Shown piece after piece: positions 11,443 to 21,764 of a stretch of DNA of 64,000 nucleotides. Position 1 is the stretch's first letter; every line of letters begins with the position of its first letter. The notes under the pieces were generated by a model that saw only the letters and a list, made by a program, of their open reading frames with translations, made no database searches and had not been told where the DNA came from. The DNA is from CAVXYG01 sp963706835 (GTDB taxonomy: Bacteria; Actinomycetota; Actinomycetes; S36-B12; GCA-2699445), in the NCBI GenBank assembly GCA_963706835.1, contig CAVPOB010000017.1, forward strand, positions 1 through 64,000, in the 5' to 3' direction. Made by a program: the position numbers and the translations under genes.

Positions 11443-11457
11443 TATCCTGGAACCGTG
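11443..11457 (+). promoter_or_regulatory. leaderless promoter of mutA
   Basis: TATCCT (11443-11448) is followed by exactly six bases and then GTG 11455, so transcription should begin at the start codon. This fixes the mutA start where no ribosome binding site is seen. Confidence 0.6.
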
Positions 11458-13215
11458 GCCGACGACCTGACGCTGGCGTCCGATTTCGCCTCCCCGACCC
11501 GCGCGGACTGGATCGCCGCGGTCGGCAAGGCGCTCAAGGGCGCGGACTTCGACAAGACCCTGGTCTCGACGACCGACGATGGCATCCGGATCCAGCCGCT
11601 CTACACGGCGGAGGATGCCGCTACCGCGGCGGATGAGGCCGGCTTCCCGGCGTTCGACCCCCTGCTGCGGGGCGCCGTCGTCGCACCCCGGCCGCACGGC
11701 GCCTGGGACATCCGCACCGCCATCGCCCACCCGGACCCAGCCACCGCGAACGCGTGGGCGCTGGACGACCTGGCCAACGGCGCGACCAGCGTGGAGTTCG
11801 TCGTCGCACAGGCCGCCGATGTGCCGAGGCTGCTGCAGGGCATCGTGCTGGACGCCGCGCCGGTCGCCCTCCGCGGCGGCATCGACGCCGCCCGGGCCTT
11901 CCTGGCGATGGCAGAGACGCGGGGCGGGCCCATCCGGGACCCTGGGCCTCGATCCGATCGGGACCGACGCACCGACGTCGCCGGAAGCCGCCGCCCTCGC
12001 CGCTGACGTCGCAGCGCGGTACCCGAATCTGCGAACGCCTGCTGGCGTCCGGCGCAACGGTCGCCGATGCCGGCGGCAGCGAAGCCCAGGAGGTCGGATA
12101 CCTGCTCGGCACGGCAACCGCATACCTGCGAGCGCTGACGGACGCCGGATCGACGGTCGAGCAGGCCGCTCGGCAGATCGAGTTGGAGGTCGCCGCAGAC
12201 GTCGACATCTTCGCCACCGTCGCCAAGATCCGAGCGCTGCGCTTCACCTGGGCGCATGTGCTGCGGGCTTCGGGCGTGAACCTCGACGGCAACCACGACG
12301 GCGTCGTCCGGGTCAGTGCCGTGTCCTCCTACCGAACCCTGACGACGGTGGATCCGTGGGTCAACCTGCTGCGCGGGACCGCCGCCTGCCTGGGCGCCGT
12401 CATCGGCGGCGCGGACACCGTCACCATCGCCCCCTTCGACGCGGCCGAAGGACTGCCCGGCGACCTCGGCCGACGGATGGCCCGCAACACCCAGCTCATC
12501 CTGGCCGACGAGGCCGGGCATCGGCCGGGTCCTCGATCCCGCGGGCGGCTCCTGGTACGTCGAGGCCCTCACCGACGAGCTCGCCGAGAAGGCCTGGGAA
12601 GTGTTCCAGCGCATCGAGGCTGACGGCGGCCCCAACGCCGCGATGGCCCGGCTGGCCGACGAGATCGCGGCGGTGGCCGCACAACGGGATCTGGCCATCG
12701 CGCGCCGCAAGCACCCGATCACCGGGGTCAGCGAGTTCCCGCTGCTCGGCGAGCAGCGGCCCACCTCGCAGCCCGCCGCGCCGCGCGCCTCCGGTCCGCT
12801 CCCCCGGCGCCGCCTGGCCGAGCCCTTCGAGGTCATGCGGGCCCGGGCCGAGGCAGTGGACGCCACGATCTTCCTGGCCAACCTGGGCCCCTTGGCCGTG
12901 CATACCGCGCGCGCGACGTTCGCAGCCAACCTGTTCGCCGCCGGCGGTGTGCGGGCGGTCGGGGCCGCGGTGGACGCCGCGTCTGTGGCCGAGGCATTCC
13001 GCGAGTCCGGCACCTCCGTGGCTTGCATCTGTTCCAGCGACGCCGTCTACGCCGAGCAGGCCGAGCAGGTCGCCGCCGAACTGCGGGCTGCCGGGGCCCG
13101 CCGCATCTACCTGGCCGGCCGCGCGGATGTCACCGGGGTGGACGAGCAGATCGCGCTCGGCAGCAATGTCCTCGAGGTGTTGGGCCGGTTGCACGAGACT
13201 CTGGAGATCACATGA
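11455..13215 (+). CDS. mutA: methylmalonyl-CoA mutase small (beta) subunit (frameshifted)
   Basis: Non-catalytic partner of MutB in the B12-dependent interconversion of methylmalonyl-CoA and succinyl-CoA. The sequence shows the mutase barrel pattern (ADWIAAVGKALKG near the N-terminus, then GIRIQPLYTAED, RALRFTWAHVLRASG and RRMARNTQLILADEAGH, RVLDPAGGSWYVE). A degenerate cobalamin-binding-type domain at the C-terminus lacks the DxHxxG motif, as usual for this subunit. Frame changes lie near 11937, 12030 and 12520; corrected length is about 586 residues. It starts at a leaderless GTG and overlaps mutB as ATGA. Confidence 0.9.
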
Positions 13216-15379
13216 GCATCCCCGACTTCCACGCTTTCCCGCCGCCGCGCCGGGCACCGCGCGCTGACCGTTCGGCCTGGGAGGAGGCGGTCGCGCGGAC
13301 GACCGGCTCCACCCCGGACAAGTTGGCCTGGCAGACCCCGGAGGGGATCGACGTCGCGCCGCTGTACTCGGCGGCCGACCTTGAAGGCTTGGATCACCTC
13401 GCGACCTACCCGGGCATTGCTCCGTACCTGCGGGGGCCGTACCCGACGATGTACGTCAACCAGCCGTGGACCATCCGGCAGTACGCCGGCTTCTCCACCG
13501 CTGAGGACTCCAACGCCTTCTACCGGCGCAACCTGGCCCAGGGCCAGAAGGGCCTGAGCATCGCCTTCGACCTGGCCACGCACCGGGGCTACGACTCCGA
13601 CCATCCGCGGGTCGTCGGCGACGTGGGCATGGCGGGCGTGGCGATCGATTCCATCCTGGACATGCGGGTGCTCTTCGACGGCATCCCGCTGGACAAGATG
13701 AGTGTGTCGATGACCATGAACGGCGCAGTGCTGCCGGTCATGGCGCTGTACATCGTGGCCGCCGAGGAGCAGGGCGTGCCGCACGAGCAGCTCACCGGGA
13801 CCATCCAGAACGACATCCTCAAGGAGTTCATGGTCCGCAACACCTACATCTACCCGCCCGGGCCGTCGATGCGGATCATCTCCGACATCTTCAGCTACAC
13901 CTCTGAGCAGATGCCCCGCTTCAACTCCATCTCCATCTCCGGTTACCACATGCAGGAGGCGGGGGCCACGGCCGATCTGGAGTTGGCCTACACGCTCGCC
14001 GATGGGGTGGAGTATCTGCGGGCCGGGATCGGCGCCGGGCTGCCGGTCGATGCGTTCGCGCCGCGGCTGTCGTTCTTCTGGGCGATCGGGATGAACTTCG
14101 CCATGGAGATCGCGAAGCTGCGGGCCGCCCGGCTGCTGTGGGCGAAGCTGGTCCGGCAGTTCGAGCCGACCAACCCCAAGTCGATGTCGCTGCGCACCCA
14201 CTCCCAGACCTCCGGCTGGTCGCTGACCGCACAGGACGTCTACAACAACGTCATCCGCACCTGCATCGAGGCGATGGCGGCCACCCAGGGGCACACGCAG
14301 TCGCTGCACACCAACGCGCTGGACGAGGCGCTGGCGCTGCCGACCGACTTCTCCGCCCGGATCGCCCGCAACACCCAGCTGTTCCTGCAGCAGGAATCCG
14401 GCACGACCAGAGTCATCGACCCGTGGGGGGGCTCGTACTACATCGAGCGGCTCACCCGGCAGCTCGCCGAGCGGGCGTGGGATCACATCACCGAGGTCGA
14501 GGAGCTCGGCGGCATGGCCAAGGCCATCGAGGCCGGCATCCCCAAGCTGCGCATCGAGGAGGCCGCGGCCCGGACCCAGGCCCGCATCGACTCCGGCCGG
14601 CAGGCCGTCGTCGGCGTCAACTGCTACCGGCCGCAGCGGGCCGAGCAGATCGACGTGCTGAAGGTCGACAACGCGGCAGTCCGAGCGGGACAGCTGGCAA
14701 AACTGGCGCAACTGCGGGCCTCGCGCGATGCCGATGCCGTGACGGGCGCCCTCGACGCGCTGGAGGCGCCGCGCGGGAGGGCACCGGGAACCTGCTGGAC
14801 CTCAGCGTCCGGGCAGCCCGCGCCAAGGCAACGGTCGGCGAGATCAGCGAGGCGCTCGAGCGCGTGTACGGCCGGCACAAGGCGGAGATCCGCTCGATTT
14901 CGGGGGTGTACCGGCAGGAGATGGGCGAGGAGAGCGGCACGGTGGCCGCAGTGCACGAGCAGGTGGCTGACTTCGAGGAGCGCCATGGTCGGCGGCCCCG
15001 GATCCTGGTGGCCAAGATGGGCCAGGACGGCCACGACCGGGGCCAGAAAGTCATCGCGTCCAGCTTCGCCGACCTCGGCTTCGTCGTCGACATCGGCCCG
15101 CTGTTCTCCACACCGGAGGAGGTCGCCCGGCAGGCCGTCGAGAACGACGTCGACATCGTGGGAGCCTCATCGCTGGCGGCCGGTCACCTCACCCTGGTGC
15201 CGCAGTTGCGGGCGGCGCTGACCGAGCAGGGCCGGCCGGACATCCTGGTCGTGGTCGGCGGTGTCATCCCGCCGCAGGACTTCGCGGCGCTGCGCGAGGC
15301 AGGAGCAGCCGCGATCTTCCCGCCCGGGACCGTGATCGCCGAAGCCGCCCACGATCTGCTCGGCCAGTTGCTGGCGTGA
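13212..15379 (+). CDS. mutB: methylmalonyl-CoA mutase large (alpha) subunit (one frameshift)
   Basis: Catalytic subunit of the adenosylcobalamin-dependent mutase. The barrel shows YPTMYVNQPWTIRQYAGF, FDLATHRGYDSD, SISGYHMQEAGA (substrate pocket), SLRTHSQTSGWSL and GHTQSLHTNALDEA. The C-terminal B12-binding domain has the cobalt-ligating histidine in MGQDGHDRG (about 15020-15045), followed by SSLAAGH and the GG of VVVGGVIP. One base appears lost near 14770, between LDALEA and REGTGNLLDL. Corrected length is about 722 residues, normal for the family. It starts inside the mutA stop and overlaps meaB as GTGA, so the three genes form a translationally coupled operon. Confidence 0.95.
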
Positions 15380-16362
15380 CCCTGCCGCCGATCCCGGAGC
15401 TCGCGCAGGCCGTCCGCGCGGGCGACCGCCGCTGGCTGGCCCGGGCCATCACGCTGGTGGAGAGCCGCAAGGCCGAGCACCAGGTGCTGGCGGGTGCCCT
15501 GCTGACCGAGTTGATGCCGTTCACCGGAGGCGCCGACCGGATCGGGCTCACGGGGGTGCCCGGGGTCGGCAAATCCACCTTCATCGACCAGTTCGGGACG
15601 AACCTGACCGCGCAGGGGCACCGGGTGGCCGTGCTGGCCGTGGACCCCACCTCCCAGCGCACCGGCGGGGCCATCCTCGGCGACAAGACCAGGATGGCGA
15701 GGCTGGCCAACGATCCGGCCGCCTTCGTGCGGCCCTCGCCCGCCGGGGGGTCGCTGGGCGGTGTGGCCCGGCGCACCAGGGAGACGATCCTGCTGTGCGA
15801 AGCGGCCGGGTTCGACGTGGTCATCGTGGAGACCGTCGGCGTGGGCCAGTCCGAGACCACAGTGTCGGAGATGGTGGATGTCTTCGTCGTGCTCATGCTC
15901 GCCGGTGCCGGCGACGAGTTGCAGGGCATCAAGAAGGGCGTGCTGGAACTGGCCGACATCATCGCGGTCAACAAGGCCGACGGCGACAACGTCAAGCCGG
16001 CGCGGCTGGCCGCATTGGACTACCGCCGCGCGATCCACCTCATGGCCCCGGCCTCGCCCTCCTGGACGCCGCCGGTACTGACCTGTTCGGCGCGGGAGAA
16101 CACCGGCCTGGCCGACATCTGGGAGCAGATCTCGGCGCACCGCGACACCCTGACCGCGACCGGGGAGCGCGCCGAGCGCCGCCGGCAGCAGCAGATCGGC
16201 TGGATGTGGTCGATGATCTCCGATCGCCTGCTGGACGAGTTCTCCTCGGCGGCACCGGTGCGGGCGCTCCTGCCGCAGGTGTCCGGCGAGGTGCTCGCCG
16301 GCGAGTTGCCGGCCGGCGCCGCGGCGGACCGACTCCTCGCGGCCTTCCTGGAGGCGATCTAA
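15376..16362 (+). CDS. meaB: MeaB/ArgK-type GTPase, methylmalonyl-CoA mutase chaperone
   Basis: A 328-residue G3E GTPase that protects and reloads the mutase with adenosylcobalamin. Walker A is GVPGVGKST at about residues 58-66. The family motif VLAVDPTSQRTGGAILGDKTRM follows, then the switch region ETVGVGQSET and the guanine-specificity motif NKADGDN. The C-terminus holds the dimerisation arm (RRRQQQIGWMWSMISDRLLDEF). The GTG start overlaps the mutB stop, the usual operon arrangement. No methylmalonyl-CoA epimerase gene is present in the window. Confidence 0.95.
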   Translation: MTLPPIPELAQAVRAGDRRWLARAITLVESRKAEHQVLAGALLTELMPFTGGADRIGLTGVPGVGKSTFIDQFGTNLTAQGHRVAVLAVDPTSQRTGGAILGDKTRMARLANDPAAFVRPSPAGGSLGGVARRTRETILLCEAAGFDVVIVETVGVGQSETTVSEMVDVFVVLMLAGAGDELQGIKKGVLELADIIAVNKADGDNVKPARLAALDYRRAIHLMAPASPSWTPPVLTCSARENTGLADIWEQISAHRDTLTATGERAERRRQQQIGWMWSMISDRLLDEFSSAAPVRALLPQVSGEVLAGELPAGAAADRLLAAFLEAI

Positions 16363-16499
16363 CCGACCGGTTCGGTCACCACGTCCGGGAGTGCGGTCGG
16401 GTCCCGTGCCGGTGGGGGGCAGCGAGTGGACCGAGTGGCCCGCCGGGCGCCCGCGTCAAGTCCCCGGGCGCCTATTTGGTCCACGAGGGGGGCCTGCCC

Positions 16500-17160
16500 C
16501 GGGGCTTCCTGGTACGTCTGCACCCGGTTCGGGGGTTTGCACCCGCCGCGGTGGGGCGGAACCGGCCGGCTCGGGGCCCTGAGCCCGGGCCCCAGGTGCA
16601 AGCTCCCCGCAACGGGTGCACCCGGCGTCTGTGGGTGCAGCGAGCGGGCCGCCGGAAGCCCGGTTCGCATCCCTGGTGCCCAGCGGGCCAGTTGCATGAG
16701 CGGCCTCATCCCGCTGCACCGGGGGACGTCTGCACCCGGTTCGGGGGTTTGCACCCGCCGCGGGGGCGCGGTGTCCGGTATGCGGGCCAGGTCTGCACCC
16801 AGTTCGGGGGTTTGCACCCGCCGCGGGGGCGGAACCGGCCCGATCGGGGCCCTGAGCCCCCGCCCCGGGTGCAAACCCCCATACCGGGTGCACAGTTGCC
16901 GCCCCTGAGGCCCTCAGAGCCCCCGCCCCGGGTGCAAACCCCCACAACGGGTGCACAGCCGCCGCCCCTGAGGCCCTCAGAACCCCCGCCCCGGGTGCAA
17001 ACCCCCACAACGGGTGCACAGCCGCCGCCCCTGAGGCCCTCAGAACCCCCGCCCCGGGTGCAAACCCCCACAACGGGTGCACAGCCGCCGCCCCTGAGGC
17101 CCTCAGAACCCCCGCCCGGGTCAACCCCCACAACGGGTGCACAGCCGCGTTACGGGAGCC
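16500..17160. repeat. repeat cluster A of the dispersed TGCACCC family
   Basis: Forward units (TGCACCCGGTTCGGGGGTT then TGCACCCGCCGCGGGGG) begin at 16519, 16731 and 16794. Inverted units follow, beginning with a lone one at 16593 and then an array from 16867. The forward pair at 16731 and 16794 is 63 bases apart, like the inverted array. The cluster fills the gap between the convergent meaB and YbaK-like genes. The forward and inverted parts are complementary, so a transcript from either side could fold into a long hairpin. Open frames through the cluster are by-products of the 63-base period. Confidence 0.85.
16858..17150. repeat. 63-bp tandem array, five copies
   Basis: The core GGGTGCAAAC starts at 16867, 16930, 16993 and 17056, exactly 63 bases apart. 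A decayed fifth copy starts at 17118 (GGGTCAAC). Each unit has two inverted half-sites and a spacer with the palindrome CTGAGGCCCTCAG. The spacers are as conserved as the half-sites, so this is not a CRISPR array. Confidence 0.9.
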
Positions 17161-17368
17161 CGCGCGGGGCGCCGACACCCGCACCCAAGCGCAGCGCCGT
17201 CCCCGCCCGACGGAGCCGCCGGGCCGCACACCCCCGACGGGGGCACACCCCGGCCCCAGGCGCAGTTCCGGCCCAGCCCGGTAGAGCACCGAAACCCCCC
17301 GGCGCTGCCGAACGGTTCCCGAGGTCAGCCGTGGGCCGCAGCAGCGCACTCTGGATCGCGACGAGCCG

Positions 17369-17845
17369 CTAGTCTGCCGGCTCGGTGACGTCCGCCACTT
17401 CCGCCCCTAGCGCGGCGACCAGATCGGCAGCATCCACCGTGAAGGCCGTCCCGTGGGCGCCGCCGCCGATCGACACCGGTCCACCCGGCAGGGCGGCATC
17501 GGCGATGACCGGCCAGGCGTGCAGCGCACCGAACGGGGTGATCGTGCCGCGCTCGTACCCGGTGACCTCCAGCGCGACCGCGGCATCCGGCAGCGACAGC
17601 CGATTCACGCCCAGAAAGGCGCGCAACTTCGGCCAACTGATGCTGCGGCCGCCCGGCACCAGCACGAACCGGTAATCGTCGGCCGCCCGCCGCACCACGA
17701 TGGTCTTGATGACCTGCTCGGGTCGCAGGCCCCTCGCCTGGGCCGCTTCGGCCAGCGACGACACCGGTCCGTGGACGGTGACCGTGAAGTCGATGCTCGC
17801 TGCCTCGATCGCGTCCCGGGCCCGCCAGGCACCTGATGCCGCCAC
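17369..17845 (-). CDS. YbaK/EbsC-family aminoacyl-tRNA deacylase
   Basis: A 158-residue protein covering the whole YbaK/ProX domain. These proteins hydrolyse mischarged aminoacyl-tRNAs in trans, for example Cys-tRNA(Pro). Visible family features are the helix LAEAAQARGLRPEQVIKTIVVR, the strand RFVLVPGGRSISWPKLRAFLG, and the region VTGYERGTITPFG that lines the active site. SIGGGAHGTAFTVDAADL closes the fold. GTG 17845 is preceded by GAGGAGG. It is divergent from the MFS gene with 34 bases between starts. Confidence 0.85.
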   Translation of the reverse strand: MAASGAWRARDAIEAASIDFTVTVHGPVSSLAEAAQARGLRPEQVIKTIVVRRAADDYRFVLVPGGRSISWPKLRAFLGVNRLSLPDAAVALEVTGYERGTITPFGALHAWPVIADAALPGGPVSIGGGAHGTAFTVDAADLVAALGAEVADVTEPAD

Positions 17846-17866
17846 ACCGCCTCCTCACCGGCCCCG

Positions 17867-17882
17867 TAGGCTGGCCGCCATG
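17867..17882 (+). promoter_or_regulatory. near-leaderless promoter of the MFS gene
   Basis: TAGGCT (17867-17872) is followed by seven bases and ATG 17880, predicting a leader of zero or one base. Confidence 0.5.
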
Positions 17883-19187
17883 ACCCGCTCGGGGTGGACC
17901 CCCACCTCGGCCGCGCTGGCGCTGGGCACGCTGTGGGGCCTGGCCGCGATGGGCACCTCAGCCGCGAGCGTGGTGCTGGGCGACCTGCGTGCCGACCTCG
18001 GCGTCGGCGTCTCCGCAGTAGCCTGGGTCCTCACCATCTTCGCGCTCACCTTCGCAGCCGCAACCCCGATCTTCGGCCGACTCGCCGACGCCGTGGGACC
18101 GCGCCGACCCTACATCGTCGGCGTCGCCCTGCTCGGGGTCGGCGCCCTCATCAGCGCCACCGCCCCGACCCTGGAGGCGCTGCTGCTCGGTCGGGCCGTG
18201 CAGGGGATCGGAGCGGGGTCCATCCCGGTGCTGTCCAGCGCGATCCTGTCGCTGCGCTTCGCCGGCGCCGACCGCACCGTCGCGTTCGGGCGCGTCAACT
18301 CGGCTGTGGTCGTGCTGGCCAGTTTCGGCCCCGTCATCGGCGGTGTGCTGGGCACCCTGGGCGGTTGGCGCCTGCCATTCGCACTGTCTTTGCTGGCGCT
18401 GCTGATGCTGCCCCTCACCTACCGGCTGGCGCCGCTGGGCGGGACTGGCGAGGCGGTGGACGTGATCGGTGCCGGGCTCGTCGCGGGAACAGCGGCCACC
18501 GGGCTCATCCTGGTGCAGACCCTGACATCGCTGGGGCCGGTGACGGTGGCCGCCGCAGTCGCCGCCCCCGTCCTCGGGTGGCTGCTGGTACGCCGCATCC
18601 ACCGCCGCCCCGACGGGTTCCTGCCTGCGGAACTGGCCGGGAACCGCATCCTGCTGCGACTGTCCATCGCCGCCGCATCGATGCCCGTGGTGTATTTCGC
18701 CTCACTCATCGTTCTTCCCCTCGAACTCGCACAGCGCGGATGGAGCCCGCTGGCCAACGGGCTGCTGCTGCTGCCCGGCGCTGTGATCGGCTCGACGATC
18801 TCGTTCAACTCGGCCCGTGCGGTGGCGCGCTGGGGCCGGACCGGCAGCGCTCGGCTCGGGCTCAGCGGTTCGCTGGTCGGCGCCTTTGGCGTCGCCGCAG
18901 TCGGCGTCCACCCCGCGCTGGCCGCGGTCGGCTTCATCGGCCTGGCCGGCGGCTACGCCCTCGCCCAACCGACCCTGGTCGGCGAGGTGTCGGTGGTGGT
19001 GCCGCAGCACCTGCGCGGCGGCGCCCTGGGGCTGTTCAACCTCGTCTTCTTCATTGGTGCTGGCCTCGGCGCGGCCATCGTCGGGGGGCTCGCCGGCGCC
19101 GTTGGACTGACCGGGGCGCTGCTGGTGACCGCGCTGGCCCCGCTGATCGGCGTGGCACTGTTGAGCACCTACCGCCCCACCCCCTGA
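17880..19187 (+). CDS. MFS drug-exporter-type transporter
   Basis: A 435-residue integral membrane protein with 12 or more hydrophobic segments. The loop between helices 2 and 3 has the MFS motif GRLADAVGPRRP. AVQGIGAGSIPVLSSAIL and FGPVIGGVLGTLGGWRLPFAL match the proton-antiporter motif region of DHA2-like exporters. The substrate cannot be read from the sequence. It ends five bases from the stop of the convergent propeller-like gene. The start is supported by a TAGGCT element seven bases upstream. Confidence 0.85.
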   Translation: MTRSGWTPTSAALALGTLWGLAAMGTSAASVVLGDLRADLGVGVSAVAWVLTIFALTFAAATPIFGRLADAVGPRRPYIVGVALLGVGALISATAPTLEALLLGRAVQGIGAGSIPVLSSAILSLRFAGADRTVAFGRVNSAVVVLASFGPVIGGVLGTLGGWRLPFALSLLALLMLPLTYRLAPLGGTGEAVDVIGAGLVAGTAATGLILVQTLTSLGPVTVAAAVAAPVLGWLLVRRIHRRPDGFLPAELAGNRILLRLSIAAASMPVVYFASLIVLPLELAQRGWSPLANGLLLLPGAVIGSTISFNSARAVARWGRTGSARLGLSGSLVGAFGVAAVGVHPALAAVGFIGLAGGYALAQPTLVGEVSVVVPQHLRGGALGLFNLVFFIGAGLGAAIVGGLAGAVGLTGALLVTALAPLIGVALLSTYRPTP

Positions 19188-19192
19188 GGGCC

Positions 19193-19965
19193 TCAGGCCC
19201 GGCGCACCTCATCACGTCGACCAGGTGCAGCACACCCTGGCCGGAGCGGTTGTCCTCGGCGATCAGCCAACGGCCATCGTGCGTGCGCGCCACTCCCTCC
19301 GGCTTGCCGATCCGATCCGGCCGTTCGTATCGGTCGCCTGACGGGTACGCGATCAGCGAGCGCTCCTGTTCGCTGAGCAGCCAGACCTGCCCGTCGACGA
19401 CCGTGGCATCGCTGATGTCGTCGGCGTCGATCCTGGGGTGCCGGATGGCGTGCAGTTCGCCGGCGGCCTCGGGGGTCCAGGTTCCGGGGCTGGGGACGCC
19501 GTCCGACTCCGCACCCGCCGGCCCGAACTCCAGCCAGGCGGCTGGCTGCTTCTCCTTGATGACGAAGACCCGGTCGGGGCCGAACACCATGCCCTCGCCG
19601 CGGGATCCGGCATCCTTGCGCCAACGCTTGCGCAGGCCCTTCAGGTCCACGGCGAGGCGCCAATGGCCCACCACCTTGCGCTCGGCCACGTCGACGGCCA
19701 GAACAGCGGCGGATCCTCGCACAAGACCCCGACGGTGCTGCCGATGATGTGCTCGACCGCTTCGCACTGCCCCACGTCGCTGGGGGCGCCCGGGAGATCG
19801 GCGACATCGATCAGGGTCCAGGGGGCAGACAGGTCGTCGGTCCACGCCGCTACCGCCAGCACCGGATCGCGGTTCACCGACCAGGAGTACCCAGCCCGGC
19901 ACGATGCAGGCGCCACTGACTTCGGCGATCGGGGCATCCACGACGCCCCGGGTCTGCCCGACCGG
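19193..19965 (-). CDS. beta-propeller-like protein (SdiA-regulated/phytase-like appearance), frameshifted
   Basis: Corrected product is about 255 residues. Segments read GACIVPGWVLLV, then NRDPVLAVAAWTDDLSAPWTLIDVADLPGAPSDVGQCEAVEHI, then LAVDVAERKVVGHW, GEGMVFGPDRVFVIKEK, DISDATVVDGQVWLLSEQERSLIAYP and GKPEGVARTHDGRWLIAEDN, ending DEVRRA. The strand pattern and the phrase (G/P)EG(V/M)(A/V) with D(G)RWLIAEDN resemble six-bladed propellers such as SdiA-regulated or esterase-like phytase domains, but the family is not certain. Frame changes lie near 19215, 19695 and 19870. The start is uncertain because the longest frame begins only 12 bases from the divergent ABC gene. Confidence 0.5.
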
Positions 19966-20021
19966 CCGTATGCTCGCAGCGCAACCGGCCTCGGGGGACG
20001 GCAAGGCGGCCTGCGGCGGCA

Positions 20022-20036
20022 TACGCTCAGGGCGTG
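20022..20036 (+). promoter_or_regulatory. leaderless promoter of the ABC exporter operon
   Basis: TACGCT (20022-20027), six bases, then GTG 20034. It sets the start codon for the first exporter subunit. Confidence 0.6.
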
Positions 20037-21764
20037 ATCGCCCTCTACCGCCGGTTCGTGCCGCCGTACCGGTGGACCGTCGGCCTGGTGATGCTCCTGC
20101 TCCTGCTGCAGTCCCTGGCCCAGTTGTACCTGCCCGAGCTCAATGCCGAGATCATCAACCGGGGCGTGGTGGCCGGCGACTTGGACGTGATCGTGCGCCT
20201 CGGCATGGAGATGCTGGCCGTGAGCCTGCTCTATGGCGGAGTCGCCATCATCGGCGTGTACTTCAGCGCCCGAACCGCGATGGCGATCGGCCGCGACATC
20301 CGGTCGGCCGGGTTCCGCGCGGTGCAGTCGTTCTCGCTGGCGGAGGTGCACCGCTTCGGCCCGCCATCACTGATCACCAGGACGACCAACGACGTCCAGC
20401 AGGTGCAGATGATGACGGTGATGGCCATGACGATCATGATCACCGCACCGATGATGCTCTTCGGCGGGGTGTTCATGGCGATCCGGCAGGACGTCGCGCT
20501 GTCGCTGCTGCTGGTCCTCATCATCCCCGTGATGGGGATCGTGCTCGGGCTGCTGATGGCGCGGGCGATCCCCCTGTTCCGCGTCATGCAGTACAAGATC
20601 GACGAGGTCAACCGCGTCCTGCGGGAGCAACTGACCGGGATCCGGGTCATCCGGGCGTTCGTGCAGACCCGGCACGAGCAGCGGCGCTTCGCCGTGGCGA
20701 ACGCCGACCTCACCCAGACCACGTTGCGGGTGCAGCGGCTGATGGCGCTGATGCTGCCGGCGCTGCTGCTGATCATCAACGCATCCAGCGTCGCCGTCGT
20801 CTGGTTCGGCGGCCAGCGCATCGCCTCGGGCGACATGCCGGTGGGCAACCTGCTGGCCTTTCTGACCTACCTCACCCAAATCCTGTTCGCCATCATGATG
20901 GCGGTCATGGTGCTGGCGATGGTGCCGCGCGCGGCCGCTGCCTCCGAGCGCATCATGGAGGTCCTGCAGACCACCTCCGAGATCGTCGATCCAGCCCATC
21001 CCCGAACCCCGCAGGAGCCCACTGGGCGCGTCACCTTCGACGCGGTGCGCTTCGGCTACCCCGGGGCCAGCGAGCCGGTGCTGCGCGACATCTCCTTCAC
21101 CGCCGAACCCGGCACGACCACCGCCATCGTGGGATCGACCGGCTCGGGCAAGAGCACACTGGTGCACCTGATCCCGCGGCTGTACGACGTGACCGGCGGC
21201 GCGGTGCGGGTCGACGGCATCGACGTGCGGGAATGGGAGAGGGCAGCCCTGTGGTCGCTCATCGGTTTCGTGCCGCAGAAGGCGCTGCTGTTCGGCGGCA
21301 CCGTCGCCGAGAATCTGCGCTTCGGCGCGCAGGCCGCGGCTGATGAGGAGCTGTGGGCCGCGCTGCGCACCGCCCAGGCCGCCGATTTCGTGGCCGGTCA
21401 GGGCGACAGCCTTGCGATGCAGATCGACCAAGGGGGCAGCAACGTCTCCGGCGGGCAGCGGCAGCGGCTTTCGATCGCCCGTGCCATCGCCAAGCGGCCC
21501 CGCATCTACGTCTTCGACGACTCCTTCTCCGCCCTGGACTACACCACCGATGCCGCGCTGCGGCGGGCGCTGCGCGCCTCGACGAGCGAGGCCTGCGTCA
21601 TCGTCGTGGCGCAGCGGGTCAGCACGATTCGGCACGCCGACCAGATCGTCGTGCTGGACCGGGGAGTCGTCGTCGGTATCGGCACCCACGAGGATCTGCT
21701 GCGGGACTGCCCGACCTACGGCGAGATCGTCAGTTCGCAGTTGCAGCCGGAGGAGATCGCGTGA
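20034..21764 (+). CDS. heterodimeric ABC exporter, subunit with degenerate catalytic site
   Basis: A 576-residue type IV ABC exporter half: six membrane helices (residues about 15-300), then an ATPase domain with Walker A GSTGSGKST, Q-loop GFVPQKALLF, signature SGGQRQR and Walker B YVFDDSFSALD. The residue after the Walker B aspartate is D instead of the catalytic E, as in the degenerate site of TM287/288- and LmrCD-type heterodimers. The switch residue is Q (VVAQRVSTI) instead of H, also typical of the degenerate half. The stop overlaps the start of the partner gene (GTGA). Substrate unknown; drug or lipid export is typical. Confidence 0.9.
   Translation: MIALYRRFVPPYRWTVGLVMLLLLLQSLAQLYLPELNAEIINRGVVAGDLDVIVRLGMEMLAVSLLYGGVAIIGVYFSARTAMAIGRDIRSAGFRAVQSFSLAEVHRFGPPSLITRTTNDVQQVQMMTVMAMTIMITAPMMLFGGVFMAIRQDVALSLLLVLIIPVMGIVLGLLMARAIPLFRVMQYKIDEVNRVLREQLTGIRVIRAFVQTRHEQRRFAVANADLTQTTLRVQRLMALMLPALLLIINASSVAVVWFGGQRIASGDMPVGNLLAFLTYLTQILFAIMMAVMVLAMVPRAAAASERIMEVLQTTSEIVDPAHPRTPQEPTGRVTFDAVRFGYPGASEPVLRDISFTAEPGTTTAIVGSTGSGKSTLVHLIPRLYDVTGGAVRVDGIDVREWERAALWSLIGFVPQKALLFGGTVAENLRFGAQAAADEELWAALRTAQAADFVAGQGDSLAMQIDQGGSNVSGGQRQRLSIARAIAKRPRIYVFDDSFSALDYTTDAALRRALRASTSEACVIVVAQRVSTIRHADQIVVLDRGVVVGIGTHEDLLRDCPTYGEIVSSQLQPEEIA

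Noticed and set aside
11343..11454. Cobalamin riboswitch upstream of mutA
   Set aside because: No B12-box-like sequence is visible, and the mutA transcript is predicted to be leaderless, leaving no room for a riboswitch.
14760..14780. Programmed frameshift in mutB
   Set aside because: No slippery heptamer or conserved downstream structure is visible, and similar breaks occur in many unrelated genes. Sequence error is simpler.
16706..17131. Minus-strand open frame of 141 codons with a 21-residue repeat (GGGSEGLRGG type)
   Set aside because: It exists only because the noncoding repeat period, 63, is a multiple of three. The same clusters are open in several frames on both strands, and the frame runs into inverted units that give unrelated peptides.
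16858..17150. Possible CRISPR array
   Set aside because: Spacers are as conserved as the repeats, the period is 63 with no variable segments, and no cas genes are present.
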